Source: a bacterium
Lineage (GTDB): Bacteria > Arandabacterota > Arandabacteria > Arandabacterales > Arandabacteraceae
Reading direction: 5' to 3'
DNA: 6,724 bases
Assembly: GCA_025774405.1 (NCBI GenBank)
Contig: JALGWB010000120.1
Location: 1-6,724 of the forward strand
Below the pieces are notes generated by a model. That model had not been told where the DNA came from. It made no database searches and saw only the letters and a list, made by a program, of their open reading frames with translations. Shown here in pieces: positions 1-6,724 of this stretch. Within the stretch, counting starts at the first letter, position 1. Each line of letters opens with the position of its first letter. The translations under genes were made by a program, and so were the position numbers.

Positions 1-1241
1 GTAGCCCAAAACAGGACAGCGCTGAAGCCCACGGTTCCCCACTTGGAGCAGAAGCAACCCTGGCAACCAAGAAGGCTCTCGGGTGGCCAGTGGAACCCGT
101 CTTCCATGTCCCTGGTGAGACAAGAGCCCGCTTCGATCAAGCCCGTTTACGGGGTGAGCAGGCCCACAAGCAGTGGCTTGACCTTGTGGAAGGCTTTTGC
201 AAGAGATTTCCCGATATGGCATTGCTGCTTGACAGTATCCTGACCGGGAAGCTTCCTCCAAACTGGGAGGCCCCTATACCGGGGTTCAGCAATGACCAGG
301 GTCCAATTGCAACCAGAGTAGCCTCAGGTAAGGTGCTCAATGCCATCGCCCGTTCTCTGCCAATTCTGATCGGTGGTTCTGCTGATCTCGCCCCATCAAC
401 CAAGACACTGCTTACCGACTATCCTGACTTCGACCCTGATCATCCTGATGGACGCAACCTCCGATTCGGTGTGCGAGAGCTTGCCATGGCTGGTATCCTG
501 AACGGGATCGCCCTCCACGGAGGCCTTCTGCCATATGGCTCAACCTTCCTGGTCTTCTCAGACTACATGCGCCCCGCCCTAAGGCTTGCAGCGATGCAGC
601 AGGCACATGTTATCTTCGTCTTTTCGCATGATAGTGTAGCAATTGGGGAAGACGGTCCCACTCATCAGCCAGTGGAGCAGCTCATGAGCCTGCGCGCCAT
701 TCCAGGCTTGACAGTCTTAAGACCAGCAGATGCCAACGAGACCGCTGTCTCGTGGCAAATTGCGCTGGAGCGTAAGGGCCCGGTTGCCATCGTACTTACT
801 CGCCAGGCCGTGCCCACGCTTGATGCCAGCTCTTTTCCAATAGGTGATGGTACAAGACGTGGTGCTTATATACTCACCGACAGTGACGGACAACCCGACA
901 TTGTTTTGCTTGCAACTGGCTCCGAGGTTCATCTTGCACTCGAAGCAGATCTCAAACTCAAAAAACTCGGTGTGAAATCGCGAGTCGTATCAATGCCCTC
1001 ATGGGAACTCTTTGCTGAACAATCCTCACACTATCGCCTGCAAGTCCTTCCCCCTGAAGTGCCAAAACTGTCAATTGAAGCCGGGGTAACGCTCGGCTGG
1101 GAACGATTCACAACACCAAAGGGCGATGCAATAGGCCTGGATCGCTTCGGTGCCTCAGCACCCGGGAAAATTGTCTATGATAGGCTTGGTTTTAATGTGA
1201 GCGAGATCGTCTCAAGGGCATTACACCTCATAAGGAGATAA
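1..1241 (+). CDS. tkt: Transketolase, C-terminal two thirds (5' end outside the window)
   Basis: Transketolase moves two-carbon ketol units between sugar phosphates in the cytoplasm, in the non-oxidative pentose phosphate pathway, using thiamine diphosphate and a divalent metal. The frame is open from base 3 to the TAA at 1239-1241, giving 412 visible residues. The family is usually 620-670 residues long, so about 240 residues of the N-terminal cofactor domain lie upstream. Visible residue 10 is the His of the AEAHGSPLG loop (compare DSHGAPLG in E. coli). The pyrimidine-binding domain follows, with GSADLAPS at about 125-132, the catalytic Glu159 in GVRE, and GEDGPTHQP at about 215-223. The C-terminal domain ends with WERFTTPKGD and RFGASAPG. 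All of these motifs look intact. The GTG at base 90 is an internal Val codon, because conserved family sequence continues upstream of it. The gene is followed after 3 bases by rpiB. Identification is firm; whether the missing N-terminus is intact cannot be judged. Confidence 0.96.
   Translation, partial: SPKQDSAEAHGSPLGAEATLATKKALGWPVEPVFHVPGETRARFDQARLRGEQAHKQWLDLVEGFCKRFPDMALLLDSILTGKLPPNWEAPIPGFSNDQGPIATRVASGKVLNAIARSLPILIGGSADLAPSTKTLLTDYPDFDPDHPDGRNLRFGVRELAMAGILNGIALHGGLLPYGSTFLVFSDYMRPALRLAAMQQAHVIFVFSHDSVAIGEDGPTHQPVEQLMSLRAIPGLTVLRPADANETAVSWQIALERKGPVAIVLTRQAVPTLDASSFPIGDGTRRGAYILTDSDGQPDIVLLATGSEVHLALEADLKLKKLGVKSRVVSMPSWELFAEQSSHYRLQVLPPEVPKLSIEAGVTLGWERFTTPKGDAIGLDRFGASAPGKIVYDRLGFNVSEIVSRALHLIRR
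1232..1238 (+). promoter_or_regulatory. Ribosome binding site of rpiB
   Basis: AAGGAGA lies 6 bases before the ATG at 1245 and is embedded in the last codons of tkt. It fixes the rpiB start and suggests that rpiB is translated from the tkt transcript. Confidence 0.8.
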
Positions 1242-1244
1242 GTC

Positions 1245-1712
1245 ATGTTAATCGCAATAGGAAGTGACCATGCAGGCTTCGAGCTGAAGCAAAAATTGAT
1301 ATCCCATATGAAAGCCTCGCAACACCAGGTCATAGATCTGGGAACCAACAGCCCTGACCCGGTTGATTATCCCGACTATGCCGAGAAAGTTGCCAGGGCT
1401 GTCATCAGCGGTGAAGTTGAGCGAGGTGTGGTCATCTGTGGAAGCGGTGTGGGCGCATCAGTTGCGGCTAACAAAATTCCTGGGATAAGAGCTGGCACCT
1501 GTCACGATACCTACTCAGCCCATCAAGGTGTTGAGCATGATGATATAAATGTGCTTGTGCTGGGTGCCAGGATAGTTGGGATTGAGCTGGCAAAGGAGGT
1601 TCTGGATGCGTTCCTTGCCGCACGTTTCAGTGGAGAGGAGCGTCATGTTCGACGTCTCAACAAGGTCAAGGCAATCGAAGCACGCTACCTCAAGCCGAAG
1701 GATTCAGCATGA
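1245..1712 (+). CDS. rpiB: Ribose-5-phosphate isomerase B (RpiB/LacAB family)
   Basis: This 155-residue cytoplasmic enzyme interconverts ribose-5-phosphate and ribulose-5-phosphate and so supplies transketolase with substrates. The length fits the RpiB family (roughly 140-160). The N-terminus carries GSDHAGFELK with Asp8-His9. The loop ICGSGVGASVAANK contains Cys65, the catalytic-base position of the Cys-type enzymes such as E. coli RpiB; the mycobacterial type instead uses a Glu further on. GVEHDDINVLVLGARIVG contains His98, matching the ring-opening His of the family. A last stretch of about 20 residues is basic and mixed in character, and I cannot assign a role to it. The start is supported by AAGGAGA 6 bases upstream. 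The gene sits 3 bases after tkt and its stop overlaps the pgi start, so the three are almost certainly one transcript. A sugar-specific isomerase such as LacAB is an alternative for the family, but the pentose-phosphate neighbours favour RpiB. Confidence 0.93.
   Translation: MLIAIGSDHAGFELKQKLISHMKASQHQVIDLGTNSPDPVDYPDYAEKVARAVISGEVERGVVICGSGVGASVAANKIPGIRAGTCHDTYSAHQGVEHDDINVLVLGARIVGIELAKEVLDAFLAARFSGEERHVRRLNKVKAIEARYLKPKDSA
1697..1712 (+). promoter_or_regulatory. pgi ribosome binding site and ATGA start/stop overlap
   Basis: GAAGGA at 1697-1702 is followed by a 6-base spacer and the ATG at 1709-1711, which overlaps the rpiB TGA at 1710-1712. This is the classic arrangement for translational coupling. 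A second in-frame ATG at 1733 (residue 9) has no comparable upstream site, so 1709 is preferred. Confidence 0.7.
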
Positions 1713-3367
1713 GTCAGAACTCACCTATACAGATGGATTTCAATCTTGGCAAATTCGCTGATGCAGTCGCAGGAAGGCTTCTCAGCTGGAAACGTGACAG
1801 CATCACAGCCGCAATATGGTCAAGAGATTTCAGAGTCTGGTCTGAATCCCACCAGCCGGAGATCACTGACCGCCTGGGCTGGCTCGATCTTCCTGAAAAG
1901 ATGGGAGAGCATGTCGGCGAGATCCAGAGGATTGCCGATCAGATCAGGGCTGAAGAGATACGGTACGTTGTACTCTTGGGAATGGGCGGTTCCAGCCTTG
2001 CAGCAGAGGTCTTCCATGGCGTCTTTGGGAAGCAGCCTGAATATCCAGAGCTCTTCGTCCTTGATACCACCCACCCGGCTGAGATAAAGCAGATCGAAGG
2101 CAGTCTGGATCTAGAGCGAACCCTTTTCATCGTCGCAAGCAAATCGGGTACCACACAGGAGACGATGGCTCTCTTTCGATACTTCTTCCAGAAGCTCGGC
2201 GAGAGGCTACCAAACCCTGGTTGTCGCTTTGTTGCAATAACCGATCCTCAAACACCGCTTGCGGAGCTCGCAAGAACCAATGGCTTCAAGCACCTTTTCC
2301 TGACTCCACCTGACGTTGGCGGTCGGTACTCCGCACTCTCACACTTCGGTCTTGTTCCGGCTGCACTTGTTGGCATAGACATTGCTACTTTGCTTGAGCG
2401 TGCAGCCAGAAGCGCTGCCTCGTGTAAACCGGAGGTTGCTGTCGAGAATAATCCCGGGCTCTACCTTGGTGCTACGCTTGTTGAGTTGGCACTTAAGGGG
2501 TGCGATAAGGTAACTTTTGTTACCGACACGGCTTTTGAGCCCTTCCCCGACTGGATCGAGCAGCTCATTGCTGAAAGTACTGGTAAAGACGGTAAGGGGA
2601 TTGTTCCCATAACCCATGAGAGCCTAGGTGAACCAGCCGAATACACTCAGGACCGCCTTCTGGCCGGAATATCGCTCGCTAACGCAACAACGAACATGCT
2701 TCAGGAGAAACTCAGACACTTTTCCCAGGCAAGATTCCCGGTTTTCCACCTGTGCCTGGCCGATGGGTATGATCTTGGCGGTCATATGTTTGTTTGGGAA
2801 TTCGCAATTGCAGTGGCTTCAGCTGCCCTGGGCGTGAATCCCTTTAGTCAACCCGACGTGCAACTTGCCAAGGATATGGCGCGCAAAGCAATTGCAGGCG
2901 GATCCTTTGCCATGACTATCGAAGACGAGATCAATCTTCCAGCAGCTACCGGAATAGTCAAGACTGCGCTTGGGCAACTCCTATCCTCAGCGAGACCGGG
3001 TGACTATTTCACCATCCAGGCATTTCTTCCCCGCAGCGATACCATCCTGTCTCATCTTCAAACCTTGAGGCAGAGAGTTAGAAACAGATTCAGACTTGCC
3101 ACCGCGCTGGGCTTCGGTCCTCGCTTTCTCCACTCGTCGGGTCAGCTGCATAAGGGTGGACCAAACACCGGAATCTTTCTTCAGCTCGTGGATGAACCGA
3201 CGGTCGATCTTGCAATTCCCCAGAGCACTCTAACATTTGGGAATCTCATCCGTGCACAGGCAATCGGTGATTATCTTGCGCTGAAGGAAAGGTCACGTCG
3301 CATCCTTCGGATGAATCTCGGCAGCGATCCTGTCTCATCCCTCCAGAGTCTCATCAATGCAATCTGA
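1709..3367 (+). CDS. pgi: Glucose-6-phosphate isomerase, unfused version of the transaldolase-fusion type
   Basis: This cytoplasmic enzyme should interconvert glucose-6-phosphate and fructose-6-phosphate. The 552 residues carry the two SIS sugar-phosphate domains expected of the family. Visible motifs are LLGMGGSSLAAEVF at 89-102, the phosphate-binding loop VASKSGTTQET at 142-152, the GGRYSALS signature at 204-211 with Arg206, and LIAESTGKDGKGI at 286-298 with Glu289 at the expected catalytic-base position. Further on are the FVWEFA and GVNPFSQPDVQ region at 361-385 and GPRFLHSSGQLHKGGPNTG at 470-488. The last motif and the overall layout resemble the isomerase half of bifunctional transaldolase/isomerase proteins more than the classical E. 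coli enzyme. The first 60 or so residues look like the linker of such fusions, but no transaldolase domain precedes them: the gene starts in a four-base overlap with rpiB. It is the last gene of the operon and converges on the membrane phosphodiesterase-like gene. Function is assigned with high confidence; the link to the fusion lineage is from memory of the family. Confidence 0.93.
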   Translation: MSQNSPIQMDFNLGKFADAVAGRLLSWKRDSITAAIWSRDFRVWSESHQPEITDRLGWLDLPEKMGEHVGEIQRIADQIRAEEIRYVVLLGMGGSSLAAEVFHGVFGKQPEYPELFVLDTTHPAEIKQIEGSLDLERTLFIVASKSGTTQETMALFRYFFQKLGERLPNPGCRFVAITDPQTPLAELARTNGFKHLFLTPPDVGGRYSALSHFGLVPAALVGIDIATLLERAARSAASCKPEVAVENNPGLYLGATLVELALKGCDKVTFVTDTAFEPFPDWIEQLIAESTGKDGKGIVPITHESLGEPAEYTQDRLLAGISLANATTNMLQEKLRHFSQARFPVFHLCLADGYDLGGHMFVWEFAIAVASAALGVNPFSQPDVQLAKDMARKAIAGGSFAMTIEDEINLPAATGIVKTALGQLLSSARPGDYFTIQAFLPRSDTILSHLQTLRQRVRNRFRLATALGFGPRFLHSSGQLHKGGPNTGIFLQLVDEPTVDLAIPQSTLTFGNLIRAQAIGDYLALKERSRRILRMNLGSDPVSSLQSLINAI

Positions 3368-3451
3368 AAGTATCAGGACCGGCTGGGCAGACTCCATTCC
3401 TGACTGGCCTTGGCTCTCAGAAGGGTGTGCACGTTTTTGGCTCCGACCCCA
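3368..3451. other. Short intergenic gap between convergent genes
   Basis: These 84 bases lie between the pgi stop and the stop of the membrane phosphodiesterase-like gene. A five-T run at 3434-3438 is present, but no strong GC-rich stem precedes it; only a 4-base pairing (3408-3411 with 3421-3424) is visible. TTGGCTC occurs twice, at 3410-3416 and 3437-3443. No small gene is evident. Confidence 0.6.
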
Positions 3452-5230
3452 TTAGTGTGCAATGTAGCCGAGAGCTTTAAGCTTCCTGCGGATGTCCTTC
3501 TCAACACCCGACTTCCGAACTGCTCCCGTCAGCCTTCGGGTCTCATAGGTGAGAATCTTCCGTATGGGATGTGTTGCCAGAAACTCAGGGACTATCATCT
3601 CCTGGAGCACCGTCCCCTCCATGTCCTCCGGCACAGGCAAGCCAGCAAGTGCCAGAATCGTTGGAGCGATATCAAACACGGTTGCATTTTCAAGCTCGAT
3701 GCCAGCCTTTATCGGCGGACCACAGGCAATGAAGATGCCGTCGGGACCATGATAGTGGCCTGCCTGTTGCAAACTTCTGTAGGTTGGGCTAAAGCCATGA
3801 TCGGAGACAATCATTATGGTCGTACTGTCACCCGCAATTTCGAGATACTCACCAAGTATACTATCCAGAAAAACATATTCATTCTCAATAACGTCACCAT
3901 AGCGAGCAACATCCGCTTCGGTCACATCGCTGTAATATTGTGGCTCCATCCATTTCCAGTACAGATGCTGTACACCATCCGGCTGATTCGTATAAGTAAT
4001 GAAAAGGTAGGGGCGATACTGCTCGTATAGATATGGTCCCACCTTAGTCTCCCAGCGTTTGTTTTCAAGGATCATCTCGATAGCTGTTTCATCGAAATCG
4101 CTGGGATAGAAGACCTCCTCCTTTCGCAGCGCCTCCGGACCCACAATCCCACGACGAATCCTATCTGCCACATCACCTGCTATGCTGGTTATCAGGAAAG
4201 GCTCAATCTCCTCAGCCGGCCATGTCACCAGCGCACCAACAACGCCTGCAGTTCGACCCATCTGGTTCATTATGCACCAGATGGGAGTCGACCGTCTCAG
4301 GGATCGATTTGCGACGACAACATCGATCCATTTGTGCCTGAGCGCGAAGGCAATGAGCCGTGCGATTCCCAACCCACGTTCTGGAGGAACAACTGCTCGC
4401 CTTATTCCGGGTATGAGATAATAGTCAAAGCCACAGATTCCATGTTGGGCCTTGCCCTTACCTGTATAGATTGTTGTCCAGATCTCAGGTGAAACCGTAT
4501 GCGAAAGTGTCTTCAGGTTAGCTCTGGCACCATTCGTGATGAGATGAGTGACATTGGGCATTCGCCCTTCACTGATCATCCTGTCCATTATAACCCATGT
4601 TGCGCCATCCCAACCGATTAGCACGATGGGTGGTGCAGCTATGACCTCCCGAGCAGGTGGCAATCTCATCGCTGTCATTTGTTCAGACTCACGATTCCCC
4701 AGACCAACAATCACTCCTGAGAAAGCGATGACGAGGAAAAGAGATATCAAGAAGGCTTTTGGACGACTTTTGAGGAGGCGATAGTTGACGTAGCCAGCAG
4801 CCATGGCGACAGCGGTAATTGCAATTGTACGAATAGCGAAGAAGATGCGCATCGCCTGAAGAGAATTGATGAAGGAGTACTTGTAGAAATAGAGATCTTC
4901 ATTGTAGAGTCGCATGCAGGTGAGGAAAAGATAAATCGCCAGAGCGATGCCGAACGAGGCTGCATAGACCCTGAGCAGGGTGACTTGCTTTATCCACCGT
5001 GCAGCAATAACAAAGGCTAATCCACACAGAAGTCCTGCAGCTGCCCAGACTGCACCATAGATCAAGCCAAGATAGATACCTATCATCAAGCCGTCGAGGG
5101 TTAGTCCGATGATGTTCCGTGCAACAGTCCTCATCGCCATAATCGAGCCTGCAGTTGCTCCGACAGTGGCTCCAGCCAGCAAACCCATCACCCAAGATAG
5201 CGACATAAACCGCACATCGGTACGAATCAT
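3452..5230 (-). CDS. Membrane-anchored alkaline-phosphatase-superfamily protein (type I phosphodiesterase-like)
   Basis: The protein has 592 residues. The first 180 are strongly hydrophobic, with likely membrane segments at about 8-32, 43-79 (one long or two short), 85-105, 130-149 and 159-178. The basic stretch RLLKSRPK (151-158) should be cytoplasmic, which places the following catalytic domain outside. That domain carries the metal and nucleophile motifs of the type I phosphodiesterase/nucleotide pyrophosphatase group: Asp208 in LIGWDGATW, Ser247 in SPEIWTTIYTG (nucleophile position), HGICGF at 263-268, QPDGVQH with Asp418 and His422, SDHGF with Asp477 and His478, and GHYHGPDG with His492 and His494. 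The C-terminus ends in LKALGYIAH, a common tail in this group. The ATG at 5230 is preceded by GGAG at 8 bases, and an in-frame stop lies at 5254-5252, so no longer start is possible. All active-site positions look filled. Substrate is unknown; hydrolysis or transfer of a phosphodiester or phosphate monoester in the cell envelope is the inference. It has no close functional partner here. Confidence 0.85.
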   Translation of the reverse strand: MIRTDVRFMSLSWVMGLLAGATVGATAGSIMAMRTVARNIIGLTLDGLMIGIYLGLIYGAVWAAAGLLCGLAFVIAARWIKQVTLLRVYAASFGIALAIYLFLTCMRLYNEDLYFYKYSFINSLQAMRIFFAIRTIAITAVAMAAGYVNYRLLKSRPKAFLISLFLVIAFSGVIVGLGNRESEQMTAMRLPPAREVIAAPPIVLIGWDGATWVIMDRMISEGRMPNVTHLITNGARANLKTLSHTVSPEIWTTIYTGKGKAQHGICGFDYYLIPGIRRAVVPPERGLGIARLIAFALRHKWIDVVVANRSLRRSTPIWCIMNQMGRTAGVVGALVTWPAEEIEPFLITSIAGDVADRIRRGIVGPEALRKEEVFYPSDFDETAIEMILENKRWETKVGPYLYEQYRPYLFITYTNQPDGVQHLYWKWMEPQYYSDVTEADVARYGDVIENEYVFLDSILGEYLEIAGDSTTIMIVSDHGFSPTYRSLQQAGHYHGPDGIFIACGPPIKAGIELENATVFDIAPTILALAGLPVPEDMEGTVLQEMIVPEFLATHPIRKILTYETRRLTGAVRKSGVEKDIRRKLKALGYIAH

Positions 5231-5238
5231 GCTAAGCG

Positions 5239-5242
5239 CTCC
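5239..5242 (-). promoter_or_regulatory. Ribosome binding site of the membrane phosphodiesterase-like gene
   Basis: Read on the - strand this is GGAG, 8 bases before the ATG at 5230. It supports that start over the in-frame ATG for residue 9. Confidence 0.6.
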
Positions 5243-5278
5243 AAGCTGCTCTCACGATGGAAGCCCGTATTTACTGGA

Positions 5279-5307
5279 AGATTAGCACAGATGGAATATG
5301 TGGTCAA
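5279..5307 (-). promoter_or_regulatory. Candidate sigma-70-like promoter for the membrane phosphodiesterase-like gene
   Basis: On the - strand TTGACC (5307-5302) matches five of six bases of the -35 consensus. TAATCT (5284-5279) follows after exactly 17 bases but matches only three of six in the -10. The predicted leader would be about 40 bases and would include the GGAG site. The weak -10 keeps this tentative. Confidence 0.3.
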
Positions 5308-5461
5308 ATCCGCCGACTTGCGTTCAGCCAGGTTCGAGAATTACAGTCGCTCGGAGAAGAACCCATGCTTGAGCTGGCTTCACCGGTGTCTTCAGTGTCC
5401 TCGAATGACCCTCAATCTCCCATGCCATTCTTTCGTCCATCCCCGTGAGCATCGGGCGCCC

Positions 5462-5490
5462 TTGCAAAATGAGGGAGCATGAAGTAAGCT
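5462..5490 (+). promoter_or_regulatory. Weak candidate promoter for the peptidase gene
   Basis: TTGCAA (5462-5467) and TAAGCT (5485-5490) are 17 bases apart, with four and three of six consensus matches. The palindrome GGGCGCCC directly abuts the -35-like box. Such matches are common by chance. Confidence 0.18.
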
Positions 5491-5513
5491 ACTTGGAGCA
5501 AAGTTGCTGATGC

Positions 5514-5519
5514 GGAGGT
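5514..5519 (+). promoter_or_regulatory. Strong ribosome binding site of the peptidase gene
   Basis: GGAGGT stands 7 bases before the ATG at 5527. Together with the in-frame TAA at 5485-5487 and the absence of any other in-frame ATG between them, it decides the start. Confidence 0.8.
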
Positions 5520-5526
5520 CAAGGAA

Positions 5527-6724
5527 ATGTCCAATCCCTCTACGAAATTCAGCTGGGATCTCGATTCGATTTTCCCGGGTGGATCATCATCGAAGGAATT
5601 TGCTGGTTTTCAAGAAAAGGTCGCCGCCGATATCCGGCAGGCTGCCAGGAAAGTATCACAGCTTCCCCGAAAGCTCGAGCCGATGACTTACCGCTCATGG
5701 CTCGATCTCTTCAAGTTCGTTCAGGATATCGACATGCGCCTCCATCATGGAGCAAGCTTCGCCTACTGTCTTGCGTCGCAGGATACCGGCGACGAACGGG
5801 CAAGAATACACGTTGAGCAGGCAACCTCACTTGAAGCCCAGCTCGAGCAGATTAAGACTGACCTGGAGGAGCTCGCAGTCCAAACTGATGATCAAACGTG
5901 GGTTCGCTTCATGGAAGAACCCGAACTTGCGGGTATGGCATTCTACTGGAACGAACGGCGTTGCAATGCCCGTCTCAAGATGGAATCCAAACTCGAGCGG
6001 CTAGCCACTGAGCTCGCCGTCAATGGCTATCATGCGTGGAACCGCCTCTATTCAAAGATCACAGGCGACCTTCGAGTCGAATGGACAGAAGATGGACTGG
6101 AAAAGGAGATCTCCATAGGTCAGCTTGCCAACAAAATGGCGTCCCCAAACCGTCAGGTAAGAAGAGTCGCCTTCGAGAAGTTTGAACGGGCCTGGCAAAC
6201 AATACAGGGTCTTATAGCCCTGGAGCTTAACGCCATGGCTGGCTTCAGACTCAGTCTTTATAAGGCTCGCGGATGGGAGGAGCCCACACTCGAAGCCCTG
6301 ATGATGGGGAGAGTTCGACACGAGACAATTGATGCAATGTGGAATGCTGTTGCCAGTGCGAGGGATGCGATGGCCAAGTCTGTCAGTGCCAAGAAACGTA
6401 TGCTTGGAATTAATGCCTTCCGCTGGTATGACCAGCTTGCTCCCATTCAGGCTCATGAAAGAAAATACACATACGAGCAGGCAGCTGAGTTCATCGTCGA
6501 GCATCTCTCCTCCTTCTCTGAGGAAATTGGCGAATTCGCCCGAATGGCAATCGAAAGGCGATGGATTGAGGCTGAAGATCGCCCCGGTAAGGCACCCGGT
6601 GGATTCTGCACAAGCTTTCCGGTAACCAGGGAAACACGCATCTTCATGACATACTCTGGCAACTACAGTGAGATGATGACCCTTGCTCACGAGCTCGGTC
6701 ACGCCTACCACTCCTGGGTTCTTC
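5527..6724 (+). CDS. pepF: M3-family oligoendopeptidase (PepF/M3B type), 3' end outside the window
   Basis: A zinc metallopeptidase that would cut short peptides, normally in the cytoplasm. The visible 399 residues are about two thirds of the usual 560-610. The start MSNPSTKFSWDLDSIFPG matches the W-D-L-x-x-[IL]-[FY]-P opening common in this family. The middle is largely helical, with a Glu/Leu-rich, coiled-coil-like stretch at about 92-116. Near the end, PGKAPGGFCTSFP (353-365) and IFMTYSGNYSEMMTLAHELGHAYHS (372-396) are typical of PepF-like M3 enzymes. His388, Glu389 and His392 form the HEXXH zinc site; the third zinc ligand, a downstream Glu, is beyond the window. There is no signal peptide. 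The frame is open through the whole stretch with no stop. The gene diverges from the membrane phosphodiesterase-like gene, and nothing here ties the two functionally. Family assignment is firm; peptide specificity is not predictable. Confidence 0.93.
   Translation, partial: MSNPSTKFSWDLDSIFPGGSSSKEFAGFQEKVAADIRQAARKVSQLPRKLEPMTYRSWLDLFKFVQDIDMRLHHGASFAYCLASQDTGDERARIHVEQATSLEAQLEQIKTDLEELAVQTDDQTWVRFMEEPELAGMAFYWNERRCNARLKMESKLERLATELAVNGYHAWNRLYSKITGDLRVEWTEDGLEKEISIGQLANKMASPNRQVRRVAFEKFERAWQTIQGLIALELNAMAGFRLSLYKARGWEEPTLEALMMGRVRHETIDAMWNAVASARDAMAKSVSAKKRMLGINAFRWYDQLAPIQAHERKYTYEQAAEFIVEHLSSFSEEIGEFARMAIERRWIEAEDRPGKAPGGFCTSFPVTRETRIFMTYSGNYSEMMTLAHELGHAYHSWVL

Larger units (their letters stand above)
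5231..5526. other. Intergenic region between divergent genes
   Basis: This 296-base stretch separates the membrane phosphodiesterase-like gene from the peptidase gene. Two overlapping reading frames of 63 codons (5257-5448 and 5291-5482) have compositions unlike the neighbouring proteins, no recognisable motif and no good ribosome site, so I do not call them genes. It contains weak promoter candidates for each side and the 8-base palindrome GGGCGCCC at 5454-5461. No tRNA-like or other folded RNA was recognised. Confidence 0.6.

Noticed and set aside
90..1241. GTG at base 90 as the start of a 383-residue transketolase-like protein
   Set aside because: The same frame is open back to the window edge and encodes conserved transketolase sequence (AEAHGSPLG), so base 90 is an internal Val codon.
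1576..2087. Nested open frames at 1576-1761 and 1746-2087 across the rpiB/pgi junction
   Set aside because: They run out of frame inside rpiB and pgi, both of which have clear motifs and start signals.
3408..3438. Possible terminator: CCTT/AAGG pairing followed downstream by TTTTT
   Set aside because: The stem is only four base pairs with a 9-base loop, and the T run lies 9 bases after it, so it is not a credible intrinsic terminator.
3410..4030. 206-codon open frame on the + strand
   Set aside because: It lies antisense to the well-supported phosphodiesterase-like gene, shows no family motif, and has a Cys/His/Arg-scattered composition typical of a shadow frame.
5257..5482. Two overlapping 63-codon frames in the intergenic region
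   Set aside because: No ribosome binding site, no motif, and Ser/Pro/Arg-rich composition unlike the real genes; probably chance.
6052..6711. 219-codon open frame on the - strand
   Set aside because: It is antisense to the PepF-type peptidase, whose motifs including HEXXH are in the + frame; no recognisable motif or start context was seen.

Overview
The window (6724 bases, about half G+C by eye) is ordinary, densely coded bacterial chromosome. It holds five protein genes, two of them cut by the window edges. I saw no RNA gene, mobile element, CRISPR array or long repeat. The organism cannot be named from this sequence. The sugar isomerase belongs to the long type best known as the C-terminal half of transaldolase/glucose-6-phosphate isomerase fusions, and the peptidase is of the PepF/M3B type. 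Chloroflexota or a similar deep-branching group would fit, but this is a weak inference.

Bases 1-3367 (+ strand) form a tightly packed central sugar-phosphate operon. The 3' two thirds of a transketolase gene (tkt) is followed after 3 bases by ribose-5-phosphate isomerase B (rpiB). That gene overlaps glucose-6-phosphate isomerase (pgi) by four bases (ATGA). Transketolase and RpiB act in the non-oxidative pentose phosphate pathway, and Pgi joins fructose-6-phosphate, a transketolase product, to glucose-6-phosphate. The operon enters from upstream, where other pathway genes, possibly a separate transaldolase, would be expected.

Bases 3368-3451 are a short gap between convergent genes without a convincing terminator. 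On the - strand, 5230-3452 encodes a 592-residue protein with five or six N-terminal membrane segments and an alkaline-phosphatase-superfamily (type I phosphodiesterase) domain. It is probably a membrane-anchored hydrolase or transferase facing outward; its substrate is unknown.

Bases 5231-5526 separate this gene from a divergent gene and hold weak promoter candidates for both directions. From 5527 to the window end (+ strand) lies the 5' two thirds of an M3-family oligoendopeptidase (PepF type), cut just after its HEXXH zinc motif.

I did not find a convincing new biological system. The points most worth checking are the unfused isomerase of the fusion-type lineage and the multi-pass membrane phosphodiesterase-like protein.
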